From: Pseudomonadota bacterium
Lineage (GTDB): Bacteria > Pseudomonadota > Gammaproteobacteria > Xanthomonadales > Rhodanobacteraceae
Direction: 5' to 3'
Length of the DNA stretch: 54,184 bases
NCBI GenBank assembly: GCA_018240505.1
Contig: JAFEFQ010000253.1
Coordinates: 1 to 54,184 of the forward strand
Shown here in pieces: positions 1 to 8,539 of this stretch. Made by a program: the position numbers and the translations under genes. The stretch's first letter is position 1. Every line of letters starts with the position of its first letter. Under the pieces are notes generated by a model that had not been told where the DNA came from, searched no databases, and worked only from the letters and a program-made list of their open reading frames with translations.

Positions 1-806
1 GCAAGACTGACCCGAACGGCGTGCGCGACGCGGCGAAGAAGTCGATGCGCGTGCACGTCGAGGCGATGCTCGCGTTCCACGCGCAGGGCATTCCGACCGT
101 CGACTACGGCAACAATATCCGCCAGATGGCGTTCGACGAAGGCTGCAAGAATGCGTTCGATTTCCCCGGCTTCGTACCCGCCTACGTGCGCCCGCTGTTC
201 TGCCGCGGCGTCGGCCCGTTCCGCTGGGTCGCGCTGTCGGGCGATCCCGAGGACATCCTGAAGACCGATGCGAAGGTCAAGGAACTGATCCCCGACGATC
301 CGCACCTGCACAACTGGATCGACATGGCCGAGAAGCGCATCGACTTCCAGGGCCTGCCCGCGCGGATTTGCTGGGTCGGCCTTGGCCAGCGCCATCGCCT
401 CGGCCTTGCGTTCAACGAAATGGTGCGCAAGGGGGAACTGAAAGCACCGATCGTGATCGGCCGCGATCATCTCGACAGCGGCAGCGTTGCGTCACCGAAT
501 CGCGAAACCGAAGCGATGAAGGACGGCAGCGACGCGGTCAGCGATTGGCCGATCCTGAATGCGCTGCTCAACACCGCCGGCGGCGCGACCTGGGTCAGCT
601 TCCACCACGGCGGCGGCGTCGGCATGGGCTACTCGCAACACTCGGGCGTCGTCATCGTCTGCGACGGCAGCGAAGCCGCCGACAAGCGCATCGCGCGCGT
701 GCTGTGGAACGATCCGGGCACGGGCGTGATGCGGCATGCGGATGCGGGGTATGAGATTGCGCAGGCGTGTGCGAAAGAGCAGGGGCTAAAGTTGCCGATG
801 GCGTAA
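1..806 (+). CDS. hutU: Urocanate hydratase, C-terminal part (5' end outside window)
   Basis: Carries out the second step of histidine degradation, urocanate to 4-imidazolone-5-propionate, in the cytoplasm with tightly bound NAD+. The reading frame is already open at base 3, so this is the last 267 residues of a family that is usually about 555 residues long. It contains the urocanase signature FQGLPARIC, whose Cys is the conserved catalytic-site cysteine, followed by the glycine/histidine-rich [16 protein letters not shown] stretch of the NAD-binding domain. It ends with an ordinary TAA. Other hut genes would lie upstream, outside the window; nothing downstream belongs to histidine catabolism. 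Confidence 0.97.
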   Translation, partial: KTDPNGVRDAAKKSMRVHVEAMLAFHAQGIPTVDYGNNIRQMAFDEGCKNAFDFPGFVPAYVRPLFCRGVGPFRWVALSGDPEDILKTDAKVKELIPDDPHLHNWIDMAEKRIDFQGLPARICWVGLGQRHRLGLAFNEMVRKGELKAPIVIGRDHLDSGSVASPNRETEAMKDGSDAVSDWPILNALLNTAGGATWVSFHHGGGVGMGYSQHSGVVIVCDGSEAADKRIARVLWNDPGTGVMRHADAGYEIAQACAKEQGLKLPMA

Positions 807-926
807 GAGATAGATGTATGCTCTCCCAGCTCATGTGAAAAGCCATACGAAAAATAGCTCGGCTTTGCCTTGGCACGTTGTTGTTTGTACTCTTTCGGAC
901 AGGGTAGCTCAAAGAAGGGGAGGTCT

Positions 927-1349
927 GTGATCGCTCGTTTCGTAATGGCCAGTGCAATCGCAATCACTATCGTCGCTTGCACCACTACACCGACGAAATC
1001 ATCTGAATCCAAGCCTGTTCCACCGGAGTACGTCTACCTTTCTGGAGAAGGTGAATCCACGATCATCGTAACTCGAGATTCCGGATTTCTTGGCTCGGGA
1101 TGTCAGTACGGGTTAGTGATTGACGGCAAGGCGGCAGCCGACTTCAAGACGGGTGAGACGGCGACATTCCGCATCGCCAGCGGCGATCACATTCTTGGTA
1201 TCGGGGCATCGAAGGATCCGGCTTTGCTCTGTCGTATACGTCCCACTATCAATCGCGAAACCGCGTTGAAACCGGGCCAAGTAAAGCGATTCCGAATCAC
1301 GATCATGGCCGGCTCGGATGGGGCGGACATCTTGCCAGTCGCCGACTAG
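927..1349 (+). CDS. Small putative lipoprotein, function unknown
   Basis: A 140-residue protein whose family I do not recognise. The GTG at 927 is preferred because a strong Shine-Dalgarno (GGGGAGG, 917-923) sits just before it, and because the product then begins with a short hydrophobic signal ending in a lipobox-like T-I-V-A-C, so it should be lipidated and membrane-anchored. An upstream in-frame start at 870 would put 19 unlikely residues before the signal. The mature part is predicted soluble, with two further cysteines (in GSGCQYG and LLCRIR). By eye the gene is less GC-rich than its neighbours and lies between hutU and a toxin-antitoxin pair, which suggests an accessory patch. Confidence 0.7.
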   Translation: MIARFVMASAIAITIVACTTTPTKSSESKPVPPEYVYLSGEGESTIIVTRDSGFLGSGCQYGLVIDGKAAADFKTGETATFRIASGDHILGIGASKDPALLCRIRPTINRETALKPGQVKRFRITIMAGSDGADILPVAD

Positions 1350-1368
1350 CAGTGCCAGCTATGTAGTC

Positions 1369-1397
1369 TTGAAGGGTAAGCCTTCGCAGACCATAAT
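1369..1397 (+). promoter_or_regulatory. Sigma70-like promoter of the toxin-antitoxin pair
   Basis: TTGAAG (1369-1374), a 17-bp spacer and CATAAT (1392-1397) form a good -35/-10 pair ahead of the antitoxin gene. The predicted transcript would start near 1403, giving a leader of under 20 nt. The -10 hexamer abuts the palindrome at 1397-1418. Confidence 0.6.
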
Positions 1398-1418
1398 TGG
1401 CTCCAAATTCGGAGCCAA
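1397..1418. promoter_or_regulatory. Palindromic operator of the toxin-antitoxin operon
   Basis: Arms TTGGCTCC (1397-1404) and GGAGCCAA (1411-1418) are exact inverted repeats around a 6-bp centre with an AATT core; 20 of 22 positions obey the dyad. It covers the end of the -10 box and the likely transcription start, the position expected for autorepression by an antitoxin. The right arm also contains GGAG at 1411-1414, six bases before the antitoxin ATG, so operator and ribosome-binding site coincide. Confidence 0.65.
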
Positions 1419-1420
1419 AT

Positions 1421-1750
1421 ATGGAAACCATCCTGTCCGACACTTCAGTCAGCATCACCGAACTCAAGCGCAATCCGAGCGCCGTGATCGAGGCGGCTGC
1501 GGGCGAGCCGGTTGCGGTACTGATCCACAACAAGCCGTCCGCGTATCTCGTGCCGGCGGCCACGTATGAGCGCATCGTCGAGCGGCTGGACGATCTCGGA
1601 TTGGTCGAACTCGTGCACGCGCGCGCGAAAGAGCGCCGGACCAAATTGACCCTCGATGATTTGCTTGCGGAGTCGGCCAAATCGCCGGCGACCTGGCCGC
1701 GCGATGAGAAGTGGCTGCGCGACAAGCCTGTCGGCCGGGAGCGTCTGTGA
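1421..1750 (+). CDS. Phd/YefM (StbD-like) family antitoxin
   Basis: A 109-residue antitoxin. The N-terminal half (VSITELKRNPSAVI, then GEPVAVLIHNKPSAYLVP) is the DNA-binding fold of Phd/YefM antitoxins, closest by eye to the StbD-like branch; the charged C-terminal tail after about residue 65 would be the toxin-binding region. The ATG at 1421 is chosen over an in-frame TTG at 1397 because GGAG at 1411-1414 is well spaced and because the TTG lies inside the operator. It overlaps the toxin start by four bases (GTGA), so translation is probably coupled. It is expected to repress its own promoter and neutralise the toxin by direct binding. Confidence 0.9.
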   Translation: METILSDTSVSITELKRNPSAVIEAAAGEPVAVLIHNKPSAYLVPAATYERIVERLDDLGLVELVHARAKERRTKLTLDDLLAESAKSPATWPRDEKWLRDKPVGRERL

Positions 1751-2094
1751 AGGGCCGCGTGCCCGAGCGCGGCGATATCATCGATCTCGATTTCGATCCG
1801 ACGCGCGGACACGAAACGCAGGGGCGCCGCCCGGCACTGGTGTTGTCGCTGTACGCATTCAACCGGCAATCCGGATTTGCTTTGGTTTGTCCCATCACGC
1901 AAGGCGGCCGTTTCGCACGTGAACACGGATTCGCCGTCAGTCTCGCCGCGTCGGGAAGTGAAACCCAGGGAGTCGTGTTGTGCGATCAGTTGCGTACGCT
2001 GGATTTGAAAGCGCGCCGTTGGCGCTTGCTCGAAGCGGCGCCGGCGAGTGTGGTGGAAGAAGCGCTGCTGCGCAGCCGCACCTTGCTCGACTGA
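1747..2094 (+). CDS. MazF/PemK-family toxin endoribonuclease
   Basis: A 115-residue MazF/PemK-like toxin, expected to cleave mRNA at short sequence motifs when released from its antitoxin. Visible family features are the N-terminal RGDIIDLDFDPTRGHETQGRRP strand-loop with the conserved R and G-x-E-x-x-G-x-R-P residues, a central V-C-P-I-T segment, and VVLCDQLRTLD near residue 85. GTG at 1747 gives the usual family length and a 4-base overlap with the antitoxin; the frame is open further upstream but that part would lie inside the antitoxin gene. MazF toxins usually pair with AbrB-type MazE, so the Phd-like partner makes a hybrid module. Confidence 0.9.
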   Translation: MKGRVPERGDIIDLDFDPTRGHETQGRRPALVLSLYAFNRQSGFALVCPITQGGRFAREHGFAVSLAASGSETQGVVLCDQLRTLDLKARRWRLLEAAPASVVEEALLRSRTLLD

Positions 2095-2117
2095 GCCCGG
2101 CCCGCGTGTTGGAGTAG

Positions 2118-2143
2118 GGGCGCGATTCATCGCGCCCGTTTTT
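2118..2143 (+). terminator. Hairpin with T-run after the toxin gene
   Basis: GGGCGCGAT (2118-2126) and ATCGCGCCC (2129-2137) form a perfect 9-bp stem with a 2-base loop, followed by GTTTTTG. It fits a Rho-independent terminator for the toxin-antitoxin operon. The surrounding sequence also resembles short palindromic intergenic repeats of this bacterial order, so it may be a REP-type unit doing terminator duty. Confidence 0.6.
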
Positions 2144-2232
2144 GTGGGGTTGGCAACAATCGCGTCGACGCTCTGGACCGGCCGCGGAAAAACGCCCGGC
2201 ATCGGGCGCCGTTGCGGAAGTCCGCCAGTCGG

Positions 2233-3870
2233 TCAACGATAACGCGTCTCCGTCAGATCCAGCTCGCGAATCAGCTTGCGCGACAACTCGTCGGAAATCC
2301 TCTGCTGTCGCGCGAGATTGAATATCTCGGCGCGCTCTGCCTGGAGGGCAGCCAGCCGCAACTGGCGTTCGGCCTCGTCGGCCTTGCGCAACTGCGCGGC
2401 GTCGCTATCGGAGGTATCGCAATCCAGTCTGCGTTGATAGAACGCCAGCACGCGGGCAGCTGCGTTGTTGTAGATGTCCGCATCGGCTGCCGTGGCCTTC
2501 TGCGCCAGTTCGTGCTGAGTCTGTTCCACGGCGGCGATCGCCACCGTCGCGGTGGCATGACGGGCCTGGTCCTCTTCGCGTTGCGCGGCGGGTTCGCCGG
2601 GCAACTCCAGCCCTTTCAACAATGGCGGAAGTCCGAAGCTGGCCATCAGCAGCGACAGCAGAATCACGGCCGTGGCCAGAAATATCGTTAGGTCGCGCGC
2701 CGGAAATGCGCTGCCATCGGGCATCAGCAGCGGCAGGGTCAGGACGCCGGCGAGCGTGATCGCACCGCGCACCCCGGCCAGCGACATCGCCAGGATGATC
2801 CGCCAGTGCGGCTTGCTCGTGCGCTCGCCGCGGTGGCGCGCCTGCAACAGGGTCAACCGCATCGACACCCAGACCCAGACGAAGCGCAGCAATCCCAGCC
2901 CGGCGGTGATCGCCAGCGCATAGACGGCCAGCCACCAGGGATTGAGATGGCCGCTCTGTTGAACCGAGGTCGCCGCGTCATGCAGGATGCCCGGCAACTG
3001 CTCGCCCAGCAGCACGAACATGATGCCATTCAGCGCAAACTGCACCGCGTTCCAGACCGCGGTACGCTGCAGCCGGGTGGTTGCCAGGACCCGCCCGCCG
3101 AGTTCGACGTAGCTCGTGGTGATGCCGGCCGCGACGGCGGCCAGGATGCCCGATGCCTGCGCCTGCTCGGACAGCAGATACGCTCCGAACGGGATCAGCA
3201 GGCTGAGCAGGATCGGAGAACCGCTCTCCTCGCCGAACTGCCGCGACAGCCAGCGCTGCATCAGGTTCACGGCGAGGGTGAAGATCACGCCGATACCCAC
3301 GCCCACCAGGGCCACCCAGAGAAACGACAGCGATGCCGACGCCAGCGAGAAACTACCGGTCATCGCGGCCGCCACCGCGAAGCGGAAACAGACCAGGCCG
3401 GACGCGTCGTTGAGCAGCGATTCGCCTTCCAGGATATGCATCAAGCGCTTGGGAATCGGCACCCGCGCCGTGATCGACGACACTGCCACGGGATCGGTCG
3501 GCGACACGATCGCGGCCAGCGCAAACGCCACCGCCAGTGGCATCGCGGGGATCAGCCAGTGGATCAGGAAGCCGGCGCCGAGCACGGTGAACACCACCAG
3601 CCCCAACGCCAGTTCCAGGATCACGGTCTTGTCGCGCAGCAGCCCGTCCTTCGGAATCCGCCAGCCGTCGAGGAACAGCAGCGGCGGCAGGAACAGCAGG
3701 AAGAACACATCCGGATCCAGCGCGACTCCATGCTTGAGTACCCCGGAGATCGCCGCCCCTGTCGCAATCTGCACCAGCGGCAACGGCAGCGAGAACGGCA
3801 GCATGCGTACCACGTAGCCGCTGGCCAGCACCCCCAGCAACATCGCCAGCACCAGTTCGATGGAATTCAT
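2233..3870 (-). CDS. Na+/H+ antiporter, CPA1 (NhaP/TIGR00831-like) family
   Basis: A 545-residue inner-membrane monovalent cation/proton antiporter. About twelve hydrophobic helices occupy residues 1-400, with the family's ion-path motifs S-P-T-D-P-V-A-V-S-S and L-L-N-D-A-S-G in mid-membrane helices; the last about 130 residues are a soluble, charged, Glu/Ala-rich cytosolic tail, as usual for TIGR00831-type proteins. The ATG at 3870 has AAGGAG six bases upstream. It probably shares the minus-strand transcript of the MscS gene ending 30 bases upstream, giving a small ion/osmotic homeostasis unit. The transported ion cannot be read from sequence. Confidence 0.93.
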   Translation of the reverse strand: MNSIELVLAMLLGVLASGYVVRMLPFSLPLPLVQIATGAAISGVLKHGVALDPDVFFLLFLPPLLFLDGWRIPKDGLLRDKTVILELALGLVVFTVLGAGFLIHWLIPAMPLAVAFALAAIVSPTDPVAVSSITARVPIPKRLMHILEGESLLNDASGLVCFRFAVAAAMTGSFSLASASLSFLWVALVGVGIGVIFTLAVNLMQRWLSRQFGEESGSPILLSLLIPFGAYLLSEQAQASGILAAVAAGITTSYVELGGRVLATTRLQRTAVWNAVQFALNGIMFVLLGEQLPGILHDAATSVQQSGHLNPWWLAVYALAITAGLGLLRFVWVWVSMRLTLLQARHRGERTSKPHWRIILAMSLAGVRGAITLAGVLTLPLLMPDGSAFPARDLTIFLATAVILLSLLMASFGLPPLLKGLELPGEPAAQREEDQARHATATVAIAAVEQTQHELAQKATAADADIYNNAAARVLAFYQRRLDCDTSDSDAAQLRKADEAERQLRLAALQAERAEIFNLARQQRISDELSRKLIRELDLTETRYR

Positions 3871-3900
3871 GTCTGCTCCTTCAGTCCGGCTCTGCCCAAG

Positions 3901-5616
3901 CTACTCCATCGGCTTGCCGGGCTGCTCCGGCGCGACGGCCGGCGCCGCGTACCACTTGTCGCGCGGCACCCATACCTTGTCCTTCGGCTGCACGAAGAAG
4001 TGCGACGACATCACCTGGAGGCCTTGCTCGTTGAAGGCGTCCAGGATCTCGTTGTGCAGCCGCGACAGTATGGCCGTGCGCTGCTTCGGCTCGGCAATCG
4101 CCACGGTGAGCTGGTATTCGACGTAGAAGTCCGACAACGCCAGCTGCAGCACCTGCGGGCGCGGGCGCTGCAGCACGTCGGGCGTGCGCGCGGCGGCCAG
4201 TTGCAGCAGCGCTTCCACCTGCCGCCATGGCGTGTCGTAGCCGATCGTGACGCGGGCGCTGACGCTGGTGGAAGCGGCAAGCCCCGCATCGTCAACCGGG
4301 CGCGTGTAGTTGCGCACCAGCGACGTCACCAGCATCGAGTTCGGAACCGTGACCTGCTCGCGCTGCGGGGTCAACAGCTTCAGCGACAGCGCGCCGATGT
4401 GCGTCACCGTGCCCTCATGTTCGCAGATGCGCACGTAGTCGCCCAGGCGGATCGCGCGCGAGTACAGCATGAACAACCCGCTGATGAACTGGTTCATGGT
4501 GCCAGCCGAACCCAGCGACAGCATCAGGCCGGCGAATACGCTGACGCCCTTGAATACGTCGCTGTGCGAGCCCGGGATGTACGGGTAGGCGAGGGTCAGC
4601 GCGAACAGCCACAACAGCACCGACACGATCCGCTGGGTCATCAGCGCCACCGCCGGATCGAGCCAGCCGACCCGGATCGTGCCGCGCTCGACGCCACGGA
4701 ACCAGGCACGCACCAGGTGCGTCAAACCGCGCGTGACCAGCCAGATCACCAGCAGCATCAGCAGCGAGGGCGTCGCGTCGACCAGGCCAATCAGCACGCC
4801 GGAGGCGGTGCCCACCAGATAGGCGCCGAGGGTCTCGCCCCACGGCGCGGTATACGGAAACTGACGCAGCACGAAGCTCAGCCACAGGTAGCCGACCGCG
4901 CAGATGAACAGCAGCCAGAACAAGCCCGCCAGCCGTTGCAACGCGCTGTACAGCAGAGGCTGGATCTCGTATCCGCCGAGCTTCAGCCGGCGTGCGCCTG
5001 CTTTGATCACTGCATCCAGCGCGGTTTGCAGACGCCCCTGCAGGCGCCGGCGCAACCAGCCCGCCGCCCACACCACGAGCAGGGCCAGCACGCTGACCAG
5101 CACGGCCAGGCCGGTCGCGCGCAGCAATTGCATCGGATGATCGAGGCGGCTGTGATCGAGCAGCACCTGGCGCAGCCGTCCGACCACCGCTTCGCCTTCG
5201 CGCAGCACCTGCTCGCGTGAGGCCGGCGCGCCGCCGCCGACGTCCTCCGGCAGCAGGCCGAACACGATGCGGCCGTGTGACGTGATCATCACGCCCTGGG
5301 TCGTCCCGACCTGCGCCCACTCCGCCGCCAGTTCGTCCGGCTGCATCGTATCGAGCATCCGTTCGAGCCGGGCCGAGGCGTTGCGCGCACGGTCCTGCGG
5401 CGACAGTCCGTTGTAGGGCACCGCGAAGGTCGCAACCTGGCGATTCCACACCTCGACGTCGGCGGCGGTCGTGGAGAGGTCGACTCCGGCCGATGTGGTT
5501 GCCACGGTCGGAGCTGCCGCAGGCACATCGGCGACACCGCCGGCTTGCGCCGACGCCAGTCCTGCCGGCAGCAGCCAGCACAGCAAAAGCCATTTCCAGC
5601 CGATCCGTGCGTACAT
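3901..5616 (-). CDS. MscS-family mechanosensitive channel with long N-terminal domain
   Basis: A 571-residue inner-membrane channel expected to open under membrane tension and relieve hypo-osmotic stress. Residues 1-25 form a signal peptide (MYARIGWKWLLLCWLLPAGLASAQA), followed by a periplasmic segment, then several transmembrane helices (about residues 160-360) and the MscS pore/vestibule (GSAGTMNQFISGLFMLYSRAIRLGD then the GTVTHIGALSLKL beta domain). It is about twice the length of E. coli MscS, like the larger multi-helix paralogues. It sits 30 bases upstream of the antiporter gene on the same strand, so co-transcription is likely. Confidence 0.92.
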   Translation of the reverse strand: MYARIGWKWLLLCWLLPAGLASAQAGGVADVPAAAPTVATTSAGVDLSTTAADVEVWNRQVATFAVPYNGLSPQDRARNASARLERMLDTMQPDELAAEWAQVGTTQGVMITSHGRIVFGLLPEDVGGGAPASREQVLREGEAVVGRLRQVLLDHSRLDHPMQLLRATGLAVLVSVLALLVVWAAGWLRRRLQGRLQTALDAVIKAGARRLKLGGYEIQPLLYSALQRLAGLFWLLFICAVGYLWLSFVLRQFPYTAPWGETLGAYLVGTASGVLIGLVDATPSLLMLLVIWLVTRGLTHLVRAWFRGVERGTIRVGWLDPAVALMTQRIVSVLLWLFALTLAYPYIPGSHSDVFKGVSVFAGLMLSLGSAGTMNQFISGLFMLYSRAIRLGDYVRICEHEGTVTHIGALSLKLLTPQREQVTVPNSMLVTSLVRNYTRPVDDAGLAASTSVSARVTIGYDTPWRQVEALLQLAAARTPDVLQRPRPQVLQLALSDFYVEYQLTVAIAEPKQRTAILSRLHNEILDAFNEQGLQVMSSHFFVQPKDKVWVPRDKWYAAPAVAPEQPGKPME

Positions 5617-5775
5617 CCGTGGCGGCCCTCTGCGGTCATGTCATCGTGACGGTCCGGTGGCAATCATCGTAACCGATCAAAACCCGGTCGGAGTGCGATT
5701 TCAATGATCCACGGACTGGCGTTTCATCGCACCCGTGCTATATCGTGGCGCCTCCAGCCACCAAGGGGATGGTCC

Positions 5776-6993
5776 ATGAGCCAGTCCTGGTCTGCGTCGC
5801 GGCGTGCACTGCTCGGCGGCATCGCCGCGCTTCCGGCGCTGGGTCTCAGCCGCCCGTTGTTCGGCGCGGCAGCGGCGGAGGTGGCGGCATCGGCGGATGC
5901 GAAGGCCGCGCTCAACGTGATGGAATTCGAGGCGCTGGCGCGTGCGGCACTCGCCGACAAGCCGGCGCACTTCGGCTATATCGCCACCGGCGCCGATGAC
6001 GACCGCACCGTGGCGATCAACCACGATGCGTTCGCGCACTACGAAATCCGCTCGCGCCGCTTCGTCGATGTGAGTCACGTCGACATGAGCGTGCAGGTGT
6101 TCGGCACGCGTTGGCCGACGCCGGTGTATCTGTCGGCGGTATCGAGCCAGCGCGCATTTCATCCGGAAGGCGAAGCCGCCACGGCGCGCGCGGCCGCGTC
6201 GCGATCCGCGCAACTGATGCTGTCGAACGTGGCGTCGACTGCCCAGGCCGACGTCATCAAGGCGCGTGGCGCGCCGATCTGGCAGCAGCTGTATGCGACG
6301 AACGATTGGAAGGTGACCGAGGCGCTGGTCAAGCGCGCCGAGCAATTGGGCTGCCCGGCCATCGCGCTGACCGTCGACAACATGCCCGGGCGCAACAACG
6401 AGACGCTGTTGCGCGCGATGAAAGCCGACACGCGCGTGTGCACGACCTGCCACGCCAACAATTCGCACGACCCGCTGCACAAGGCGCCGGCCTATGCGGG
6501 GCTCGATGTCTCGCGCGTCACCGAATTGTCCCCGACCGACATGAGCTGGGCGTTCCTCGACAAGCTGCGCAGGCTGGTGAAGGTCAAGCTGATCGTCAAG
6601 GGCATCGTCACCGGCGAGGACGCGGCGCTCGCTTGCGAGCACGGCGTCGACGGCATCGTCGTTTCGAACCACGGCGGGCGCGACGAGGAAACCTTGCGCG
6701 CGACGATCGACTGTCTGCCCGAAGTCGTCGCCGCGGTGAAAGGCCGGGTTCCGGTGTTCATCGACGGCGGCGTCCGCCGCGGCACCGACGTGTTCAAGGC
6801 GCTGGCGCTCGGCGCGACCGGCGTCGGCATCGGCCGCCCGCAGGTATGGGGCCTTGCCGCATTCGGCCAGGCCGGTGTCGAATCGGTGCTCGATATCTAC
6901 GCACGCGAACTGAAACAGATCATGCGCCAGGCCGGCACGCCCGACATCCGCGCGATCGACGCGAGCCGCGTCGTGCGCAAGGCATACGCCTGA
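5776..6993 (+). CDS. Tat-exported FMN-dependent alpha-hydroxy-acid oxidase/dehydrogenase
   Basis: A 405-residue member of the lactate/glycolate oxidase family, expected to oxidise a 2-hydroxy acid with FMN. A twin-arginine signal (SRRALLGG, then a hydrophobic stretch ending near residue 38) suggests export of the folded flavoprotein. FMN-barrel motifs are clear: VSNHGGRDEE with the catalytic His, VFIDGGVRRGTD and GIGRP. Residues 222-226 read C-T-T-C-H, a c-type haem attachment motif, in a loop after the LTVDN strand; see the finding on this. ATG at 5776 is chosen because of AAGGGGA upstream and because it gives a compact Tat signal. The substrate is unknown and the next gene is convergent. 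Confidence 0.88.
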   Translation: MSQSWSASRRALLGGIAALPALGLSRPLFGAAAAEVAASADAKAALNVMEFEALARAALADKPAHFGYIATGADDDRTVAINHDAFAHYEIRSRRFVDVSHVDMSVQVFGTRWPTPVYLSAVSSQRAFHPEGEAATARAAASRSAQLMLSNVASTAQADVIKARGAPIWQQLYATNDWKVTEALVKRAEQLGCPAIALTVDNMPGRNNETLLRAMKADTRVCTTCHANNSHDPLHKAPAYAGLDVSRVTELSPTDMSWAFLDKLRRLVKVKLIVKGIVTGEDAALACEHGVDGIVVSNHGGRDEETLRATIDCLPEVVAAVKGRVPVFIDGGVRRGTDVFKALALGATGVGIGRPQVWGLAAFGQAGVESVLDIYARELKQIMRQAGTPDIRAIDASRVVRKAYA

Positions 6994-7000
6994 CGCACGG

Positions 7001-7024
7001 GCCGGACAGCAAAGCCCGGCTTTT
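7001..7024 (+). terminator. Possible Rho-independent terminator
   Basis: GCCGG (7001-7005) pairs with CCGGC (7016-7020) around a 10-base loop and is followed by TTTT. It lies just after the alpha-hydroxy-acid oxidase stop and before the convergent SRPBCC gene. The stem is short, so this is a moderate call. Confidence 0.45.
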
Positions 7025-7066
7025 CCGAAGCTCGACACAAGCGCGACGGGGTCGGCGGAGCGGCGG

Positions 7067-7510
7067 CTAGCCCGGAATCTCCACCTCGACGAGCTTGCCG
7101 AGCAGCACCAGCGATTCCTGCCAGCCGAGGTAGCACATCTCCGGCGGAATCGCGTCGGGGATGCCTTCCTGCACGACGTTCAGTTCGGTGCCGCAGGACA
7201 CGGCGCGCAGGCCGATCGTGGTGATCATCGTGCCGGGCAGGTTGGGGTCGTCGAAGCGGTCGTCGTGGCGGATGCGTTCGTTCGGCACCAGTTCCAGATA
7301 CGTGCCGCCGAAGCTGTGGCCGTTGCCGGAAGAGAAGTTGGTGAACGACATGCGGTAGCGGCCGCCGACCCTGGCCTCGAGTTCGTGGACGCTGCAGGTG
7401 AAGCCGTTCGGCGCCAGCCACTTGCACAGCGCGGCGGGATCGAGGAAGGCGCGGTAGACGCGCTCGGGCGGCGCGCGCAGGACGCGGTGCAGGCGGATGG
7501 TGCTGGACAT
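7067..7510 (-). CDS. SRPBCC (AHSA1-like) domain protein
   Basis: A 147-residue single-domain protein of the START/SRPBCC hydrophobic-ligand-binding superfamily, AHSA1 branch, shown by RVLRAPPERVYRAFLDPAALCKWLAPNG at the N-terminus and G-W-x-E-S-L-x-x-L near the end. Members bind small hydrophobic molecules or act in stress responses; no specific ligand can be inferred. The ATG at 7510 matches the usual family start (MSSTIRLHRVL); the frame is open upstream but that part has no family resemblance. No strong Shine-Dalgarno is visible. It is divergent from the methyltransferase at 7816. Confidence 0.85.
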   Translation of the reverse strand: MSSTIRLHRVLRAPPERVYRAFLDPAALCKWLAPNGFTCSVHELEARVGGRYRMSFTNFSSGNGHSFGGTYLELVPNERIRHDDRFDDPNLPGTMITTIGLRAVSCGTELNVVQEGIPDAIPPEMCYLGWQESLVLLGKLVEVEIPG

Positions 7511-7815
7511 GGTCGTGACTCGTTTGGTCGAGGAGGAGCCCTCATTGTCCATGACGAGCGACGAGCCGCGAAATCGACGCCGCGGCGTGGAGGCAGTTCC
7601 GGCGTGCAAAGCCGGAGTCGATTCCACAATTCCCGGGCACGTCATCGCGTCTGCTCCGCACTTGTCTTTCGTTTCATGGGAAAGAACAATCTGTGGCCTG
7701 CGGGGCGGCGGGCCGGCGAAGGCGTGTGCGGGCTGGCTTCGCTCGCTAAAATGCGGCAGATCGGGTGCGCACGCGTCCGGCACGCGGATCGAGACAATGG
7801 ACGAGAGGAAACGAA
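7511..7815. other. 305-bp divergent intergenic region
   Basis: No credible gene here. It separates the minus-strand SRPBCC gene from the plus-strand methyltransferase and should hold both promoters. The only element I can point to is TAAAAT at 7747-7752. Confidence 0.6.
7747..7752 (+). promoter_or_regulatory. Putative -10 box of the methyltransferase/GNAT operon
   Basis: TAAAAT lies in an otherwise GC-rich spacer 64 bases before the methyltransferase ATG. No convincing -35 is visible 16-18 bases upstream, so the call is tentative. Confidence 0.35.
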
Positions 7816-8532
7816 ATGACTGAAGACAAGGCGCTGCCGAGCGCGGCCGACGCGGAAACGACGCACCCGCATTTCCCGCGCTGGAACGGCATTGCGCCGC
7901 TGCCGAATGCACGCATGATGCTGCATGTCGGCGCCGAGACGGTCGAGAATTTCCTCGTCGTCGGCGACGCCTGGGGCCAGCTCGTCGCGATGGAGCTTCC
8001 CGCGCACGCGCGCGTGCTCGACATCGGCTGCGGCTGCGCGCGCACGGCGCGCATGCTGCTGCACCATCCGCAGATCGAGGATTATCTCGGCGTCGACGTG
8101 ATCCACCCGTACATAGCCTGGAACTCGCGCTTCATCTCGCCGCTGACCGGCGGGCGCTTCCGCTTCGCCCATCTCGACGTGCGCGGGCCGCGCTACAACC
8201 CGGATGGCGCGGTCAGCGCGGAGGAAGTCGTGTTTCCGGCCGCGGACGGCAGCATGACCCTGGCGTTTGCCGCCTCGCTGTTCACCCATCTCAAGGAAGC
8301 GGCGACGATCCGCTACCTGCGGGAGTCGCGGCGCGTGCTCGCGCGCGGCGGCAAGCTGATCGCCTCGATCCACGATCGCCCCGAAGGCGACCACAAGTTC
8401 AGCGGCGACGAATTCCGCGCCGATGTGCAGCCGGAATATTTCCTGGCGCTGGCGGAGCAAAGCGGCTTCTCGCTTGGCCGTCGCGTCGGCGACGTGTGCG
8501 GGCAGGAGACGTTCGTCTTTCTTGCGAAATAG
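7816..8532 (+). CDS. Class I SAM-dependent methyltransferase
   Basis: A 238-residue soluble methyltransferase. The SAM-binding motif I is VLDIGCGCARTARML at about residues 70-85, followed by an acidic strand end (LGVDVI) and a later ATIRYLRESRRVLARGGKLI segment typical of small-molecule methyltransferases. Substrate unknown. The ATG at 7816 has GAGAGGAAA upstream; an earlier in-frame ATG at 7765 lacks a ribosome-binding site. The GNAT gene starts 7 bases after the stop, so the two are almost certainly one operon and may act on the same molecule. Confidence 0.88.
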   Translation: MTEDKALPSAADAETTHPHFPRWNGIAPLPNARMMLHVGAETVENFLVVGDAWGQLVAMELPAHARVLDIGCGCARTARMLLHHPQIEDYLGVDVIHPYIAWNSRFISPLTGGRFRFAHLDVRGPRYNPDGAVSAEEVVFPAADGSMTLAFAASLFTHLKEAATIRYLRESRRVLARGGKLIASIHDRPEGDHKFSGDEFRADVQPEYFLALAEQSGFSLGRRVGDVCGQETFVFLAK

Positions 8533-8539
8533 CCGCGCC

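Noticed and set aside
2806..5220. 804-codon plus-strand open frame
   Set aside because: Arg/Gln/His-rich mirror of the antiporter and MscS genes, with no family similarity.
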